From Sorangium aterium (lineage in GTDB: Bacteria > Myxococcota_A > Polyangia > Polyangiales > Polyangiaceae), in NCBI RefSeq assembly GCF_028368935.1, contig NZ_JAQNDK010000002.1:186001-250000 (forward strand): a stretch of DNA of 64,000 nucleotides, given 5' to 3'. Positions 59,996-64,000 of this stretch are shown in pieces. The first letter of the stretch is position 1. Every line of letters begins with the position of its first letter. Made by a program: the position numbers and the translations under genes. A model generated the notes under the pieces. That model made no database searches. It had not been told where the DNA came from and saw only the letters and a program-made list of their open reading frames with translations.

Positions 59996-62143
59996 ATGGC
60001 GCAAGAGGCCCCCAAGACACCCGAGAAAAGAAGGCCAAAGCACGTACGCAGCCCCCTGAAAGACGTCGCTCCGAGCCGTCCCAGGGGAGCTCCTGCGCAG
60101 GACGATCGAGGGCAGGCGCCGAGGGCCGAGAAGGACCGCTCGCCCGCGCCGCCCGGCGAGCGGTCGACCCAGGCGCCCCACGGAGCGCCGCGGCGTGAGC
60201 ACGAACCGCGCGGCGGGCGCGAGGGGCAACACCGGGGCAGCGCCGAGCAGGCTCACGGTCATCGTGAGCTTGCTCAGCAGCTTCGCGTCGATAGCCTCCG
60301 CTGCTCGACGATGGCCGGTTCCGGGCACCCGACCTCCAGCCTGTCGGCGGCCGATCTCATCGCGGTGCTCCTCCGCGACTACCTCCGCTGGGATCTGAGC
60401 CATCCGGAGAACGCGAACAACGATCACGTGATCTTCTCGAAGGGCCACGCCTCCCCGCTGCTCTACGCGATGCTCAAGGCGGCGGGCGTCATCTCCGACG
60501 CGGAGCTCCTGTCGTATCGGCGCCTCGGGAGCCCGCTGCAGGGGCACCCGGTGCCGACGCTCCCCTGGATCGACGTGGCGACCGGCTCCCTGGGTCAGGG
60601 GCTCCCCATCGGCGTCGGCATCGCGCTCTCCGGGAAGTACCTCGAGAAGGTTCCCTACCATGTCTGGGTGTTGCTCGGCGACAGCGAGATGTCCGAGGGC
60701 TCCATCTGGGAGGCGTTCGACCACGCGCGCCACGCGAAGCTCGGCAACCTCACTGCCATCCTCGACATGAACCGCCTGGGGCAACGCGGCCAGACGCCCC
60801 TCGGCTGGGACTCCGCGGCCTATGCGGCGCGCGCCCGCGCGTTCGGATGGCGCGCCCTGGAGATCGACGGCCACGATCCGGCCGCCATCTCCGGCGCCTA
60901 TGCCGAAGCCCTCGGCGCCTCGGACGCGCCCGCGCTGATCGTCGCGCGCACGGTGAAGGGAAAGGGCGTGTCCCTCGTCGAGGACAAGGACGGCTGGCAC
61001 GGAAAGGCGCTCGACCGGGCGCAGTGCGCGCAAGCGATCGAAGAGCTGGGAGGCATGCGCGACATCGTCATCGAGCCAGAGGCGCCTGCGCCGGGTGAGC
61101 CTGCGCCGCGGCCTACCGCCGAGCCGCTGAGGCTCCCGAGCTACGAGCGCTCCACGGCCGTCGCGACGCGGAAAGCGTACGGCGACACGCTCGAGGCGCT
61201 CGGCGCTGCGCGCGCGGATATCGTCGCCGTGGACGCCGAGGTCAACAACTCGACCTTTGCCCAGGAGTTCGCGAAGGCCCATCCAGACCGCTATTTCGAG
61301 ATGTTCATCAGCGAACAGCAGATGGTGGCCGCCGCCGTCGGGCTGAGCGTCCGGCGCTGGTCGCCCTTTGCGTCGACGTTCGCGGCCTTTCTCACGCGCG
61401 CCCACGATTTCCTCCGGATGGCCGCGGTGTCGAGGGCCAATATCCGCGTCTGCGGCTCGCACGCGGGCGTATCCATCGGCGAGGACGGTCCGTCGCAGAT
61501 GGGGCTCGAGGATCTGGCCATGATGCGCGCCATCCACGGGAGCACCGTGCTCTATCCGTGCTGCGCCAATCAGACCGCGCGGTTGGTCGCTGCCATGGCC
61601 GACCAGAAGGGCATCGTCTACCTCCGGACGACGCGCGAGAAGACGCCTGTCCTGTACGACGCGACCGAGGCGTTCCCCATCGGCGGGAGCAAGGTGCTGC
61701 GCGAGACACCCCACGATCGCGTGACGATCATCGCCGCCGGCATCACCGTCCACGAAGCGTTGAAGGCGCACGCAGAGCTCGAGGCGAGCGGGCTCTCCGC
61801 TCGAGTCCTCGACGCGTATGGCATCAAGCCGATCGACGCCGCCGGCATCCGCGCGGCGGTGCAGGCCACGGCTGGAAACGCCGTCATCGTGGAGGATCAC
61901 TGGGCCGAGGGCGGCCTGGGCGACGCGGTGCTCGAAGCCCTGGCTGGCGAGGAGCCCGTCGCCGCGCGCGTCGTCCACCTCGCCGTGAGGGAGATGCCTG
62001 GCTCGGGCACCCCGGCCGAGCTCCTGCATGCGGCGGGGCTGGATGCTTCCGCCATCGTTGGCGCAGCGAAGCGGCTTCTCTCCGACCAAGCACGCGCCGC
62101 GGGCGTGGGCCACGGGGGCGAGAGCGGGGGCCACATGTCCTGA
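59996..62143 (+). CDS. tkt: Transketolase
   Basis: 715 residues if ATG 59996 is used; an ATG at 59900 is also open. The enzyme proper starts near residue 90 (LAQQLRVDSLRCSTMAGSGHPTSSLS); before it is an 80-residue basic, Pro/Arg-rich piece not normal for the family. TPP site: VLLGDSEMSEGSIWEAFDHARHAKLGNLTAILDMN. The pyrimidine domain has the catalytic Glu in MFISEQQM; the C-terminal domain closes with VEDHWAEGGLGDAV. It moves two-carbon units between sugar phosphates in the pentose phosphate pathway. The normal length is about 620-670. Confidence 0.92.
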   Translation: MAQEAPKTPEKRRPKHVRSPLKDVAPSRPRGAPAQDDRGQAPRAEKDRSPAPPGERSTQAPHGAPRREHEPRGGREGQHRGSAEQAHGHRELAQQLRVDSLRCSTMAGSGHPTSSLSAADLIAVLLRDYLRWDLSHPENANNDHVIFSKGHASPLLYAMLKAAGVISDAELLSYRRLGSPLQGHPVPTLPWIDVATGSLGQGLPIGVGIALSGKYLEKVPYHVWVLLGDSEMSEGSIWEAFDHARHAKLGNLTAILDMNRLGQRGQTPLGWDSAAYAARARAFGWRALEIDGHDPAAISGAYAEALGASDAPALIVARTVKGKGVSLVEDKDGWHGKALDRAQCAQAIEELGGMRDIVIEPEAPAPGEPAPRPTAEPLRLPSYERSTAVATRKAYGDTLEALGAARADIVAVDAEVNNSTFAQEFAKAHPDRYFEMFISEQQMVAAAVGLSVRRWSPFASTFAAFLTRAHDFLRMAAVSRANIRVCGSHAGVSIGEDGPSQMGLEDLAMMRAIHGSTVLYPCCANQTARLVAAMADQKGIVYLRTTREKTPVLYDATEAFPIGGSKVLRETPHDRVTIIAAGITVHEALKAHAELEASGLSARVLDAYGIKPIDAAGIRAAVQATAGNAVIVEDHWAEGGLGDAVLEALAGEEPVAARVVHLAVREMPGSGTPAELLHAAGLDASAIVGAAKRLLSDQARAAGVGHGGESGGHMS

Positions 62144-62245
62144 TGCGCGCGCGAGCAGGGCGTGCAGGCCGCGAAGGATCGGGCGCAAGCGCGCTGCGGA
62201 TCGGTCGTCGGCCGATCGTGATACAACGCCAGCGACAGGACCGAC

Positions 62246-62992
62246 ATGAGCGCTCTCTATGATCGCATCGGTGCAGGCTACTCCGCGACGCGGAGGACGG
62301 AGCCCCGTATCGAGGCGCTGATCAGAGGCGCCCTTGGTGATGCGCGCTCGGTGGTCAACGTGGGCGCGGGCGCCGGCGCGTATGAGCCGACCGACCGAGA
62401 GGTGCTCGCGGTTGAGCCCTCGGCGGCCATGATCGCGCAAAGGCCGCTCGGTGCGGCGCCGGCCCTCCAGGCCACGGCCGAGCGCCTGCCCCTCCCCGAC
62501 CAGAGCTTCGACGCCGCCTTGGCCGTCAACACGCTACATCACTGGACCGACCTGCGGGCAGGCCTGCGCGAGCTTCGCAGGGTCGCGCGCAAGCGAATCG
62601 TCATCTTCATGCGCGACCCGTCGAGTGGTGAACCTTGCTGGCTGACCGAGGACTACCTTCCCTCGCTCGACCCATCACGAAGGAACTCCGCCATTGTCGG
62701 CGTGATCAGAGAAGAGCTCCCGTCCGTGAAATCGCTGCCGTTCCAGCTGCCTCGCGATTGCGCCGACGGTCTGTTCGCTGCGTACTGGGGGCGGCCGGAG
62801 ATGTACCTGGATGCCGAGGTCCGGCGGAACATCTCCAACTTTGCGCTCGCGGAGGAGGGCGATGTGGCGAAAGGGCTCGCGTGGTTGAGGGCGGACCTTG
62901 CGTCAGGGGAGTGGGATCGCAAGTACGGGGCGCTGCGACGCCTGGAGTCGTTGGACCTGGGCCATCGCGTGCTGCTCGCCGAGCTGGCGTGA
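62246..62992 (+). CDS. Class I SAM-dependent methyltransferase
   Basis: 248 residues. MSALYDRIGAGYSATRRTEPRI is the usual start of UbiE/COQ5-like enzymes, then the SAM loop VVNVGAGAGAYEP, the acidic end of strand 2 (LAVEPSAAM), and the post-I motif FDAALAVNTLHHW. The substrate is unknown. It follows the transketolase on the same strand by 102 bases; a functional tie is not evident. Confidence 0.9.
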   Translation: MSALYDRIGAGYSATRRTEPRIEALIRGALGDARSVVNVGAGAGAYEPTDREVLAVEPSAAMIAQRPLGAAPALQATAERLPLPDQSFDAALAVNTLHHWTDLRAGLRELRRVARKRIVIFMRDPSSGEPCWLTEDYLPSLDPSRRNSAIVGVIREELPSVKSLPFQLPRDCADGLFAAYWGRPEMYLDAEVRRNISNFALAEEGDVAKGLAWLRADLASGEWDRKYGALRRLESLDLGHRVLLAELA

Positions 62993-63061
62993 CGCACCAC
63001 CTGGGCAGAGCGTGCCAGCTCGTCTCCGGTGACAGAAGGGGGCCCTTCGTCTCGCGGTGAG

Positions 63062-63093
63062 CCGCCACGGCACCCGCGCGGGTGCCGTGGCGG
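63062..63093. repeat. 32-base perfect palindrome
   Basis: CCGCCACGGCACCCGC and its exact complement GCGGGTGCCGTGGCGG with no spacer, after the methyltransferase gene. There is no following T run on the plus strand. It may form a strong RNA hairpin at the 3' end of that transcript. Confidence 0.85.
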
Positions 63094-63103
63094 AGGCGCG
63101 CAC

Positions 63104-63163
63104 AAAAGAAAAAAAGAGCGCCCGTCCGACGGTGTGGGGGGGGAAACCGTCCCTCAGGCGCTC
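63104..63163 (-). terminator. Intrinsic terminator for the gene at 63376-63837
   Basis: On the minus strand GAGCGCC (63163-63157) pairs with GGCGCTC (63122-63116), with an inner stem ACGGT/ACCGT around a C-rich loop. At once comes a run of seven T, C and four T (63115-63104). This is a textbook Rho-independent terminator. It lies 212 bases behind the stop codon. Confidence 0.8.
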
Positions 63164-63375
63164 CGGTGTCAGGGCTATGCAGGAGCTGGGCCAGGAGTCT
63201 CCTGATGGAGGTCCGTGAATTTACGTAGGCCTTGTCCGGGTGAGGCTTTCGTTTCTGGTGTGGTGGATTTCATTGCTGAAGCGCAGGGGGGCCGTTTCCC
63301 GCGAGCGGTCGCGCGGTGGCGCCTGCCCGAGCGTCATGCGCGCGCTGCGCCTGGGCAGCCAGGCGAGCGCTGCGC

Positions 63376-63837
63376 CTAGGCGGGGCGGTGGGGCGTGCCG
63401 GCGATGGCTCCGACGCGGCGCGTCTTCGCCACGCGCCTCGCCTGCTGCCGGATGTGCTCCACGGCCTTCTCGAAGAAGGCGTCGGGGGAGGACTTGCTGA
63501 CGGTGATCTGCTCTCCGCCGATGAGGACGACGAGGAGGCCCCTGTCGGTCCTGCCCACCGCGAAGAAGTCGACGGTGAACGGCAGCTCTTCCTCGACGGT
63601 GAGGGACAGCTGGCACTTCAAGACCTCGCCGACGCCGGGCTGATTCTCGACGACGAACCGCTGCAAGAGCCCGTTCGCGTGGGCGTCCCCGGCGATCCGG
63701 TTGAGCGCCCACTTGTCCCTCGGCCAGGCCATGTGGTCGCGGAGCTCATATATCCACTGCAAGAGCTCCTCGGCGACCTGGCCGATCGCCGCCTTGGAGG
63801 CCTCATAGGACAGCTTGATGTGCTCGTATTTCGTCAT
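63376..63837 (-). CDS. Conserved-looking protein of unknown function
   Basis: 153 residues from ATG 63837. No signal peptide. A helical start (YEHIKLSYEASKAAIGQVAEELLQWIYELRDHMAW), then strands (CQLSLTVEEELPFTVDFFAVGRTDRGLLVVLIGGEQITV), then a basic helical tail. No recognised family. It is probably transcribed alone, since a clear terminator lies at 63104-63163 and the upstream end leaves the window without another gene in the last 160 bases. Confidence 0.7.
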   Translation of the reverse strand: MTKYEHIKLSYEASKAAIGQVAEELLQWIYELRDHMAWPRDKWALNRIAGDAHANGLLQRFVVENQPGVGEVLKCQLSLTVEEELPFTVDFFAVGRTDRGLLVVLIGGEQITVSKSSPDAFFEKAVEHIRQQARRVAKTRRVGAIAGTPHRPA

Positions 63838-64000
63838 CGGGGCTCCATCGCTCTCCGGCGCGCGCCCTCGAGGCTACCAGATCGCCGCGCCCCGCCGCAC
63901 GCGGATCGGGCGCCTCGGCCTCGCCGGCGCCGCGGGATTCTTCGGCGCAGCGCGCGGCGTCGCGGGCGACCGCGCGGCGCTCGCGCTGCCTGCTCTCGGC

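Noticed and set aside
63062-63093. Intrinsic terminator of the methyltransferase gene
   Set aside because: There is no T run on the plus strand after the palindrome, so it is listed as a repeat, not a terminator.

Overview
The window is about 70% GC and nearly fully coding on both strands. It looks like chromosome from a myxobacterium, probably of the Sorangium/Polyangium group. The evidence is three and a half eukaryote-like Ser/Thr kinase genes with long accessory regions, many lipoproteins with Gly- or Pro/Ala-rich stalks, one protein with a MYXO-CTERM-like tail, a DnaJ-like protein with a receiver-like N-terminus, and a hybrid histidine kinase coupled to a cyclase. The taxonomic call is inference; there is no rRNA or tRNA marker here.

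Layout. 0-6 kb: the end of one PDZ protein and two Ser/Thr kinase genes. 5.8-13.4 kb: minus-strand genes for a lipoprotein Cu/Zn superoxide dismutase, a secreted lipoprotein, a translationally coupled histidine kinase and response regulator-adenylate cyclase, a periplasmic protein of unknown function, a fatty-acid-hydroxylase-like membrane protein and a TatA-like small protein. 13.6-23.7 kb: DnaJ-like protein, small lipoprotein, SnoaL-like protein, a Clp-type AAA+ ATPase with a changed first Walker B, a large lipoprotein and a GH18 chitinase. 23.8-28.9 kb: an accessory segment bounded by two copies of a noncoding repeat. It holds an IS1-type transposase, a Fic/Doc protein coupled to an unknown partner, and an HTH/sigma-factor operon.

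29.5-45 kb: metabolic and secreted enzymes, namely alpha/beta hydrolase, NmrA-like, AraC with divergent short-chain dehydrogenase, serpin, methyltransferase, PIG-L deacetylase fused to lectin and VCBS repeats, MetE-like, LysR with divergent quinone reductase-like, and an S58 peptidase. Two dead transposase fragments and several repeats lie among them. 45-56.6 kb: small signalling and membrane proteins, a pair of M16-fold proteins that both lack the zinc motif, an alpha/beta hydrolase, a MYXO-CTERM-like secreted protein, a third kinase and a CBS-pair protein.

56.8-59.6 kb holds what I consider the best candidate for an undescribed system: a tight operon of a KAS III-like ketosynthase, a heme-oxygenase-fold (diiron/UndA/CADD-like) protein and an unrecognised 305-residue protein. 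The arrangement suggests processing of an acyl chain, but no product can be read from the sequence. The window closes with a transketolase, a methyltransferase and a small conserved protein with a clear terminator.
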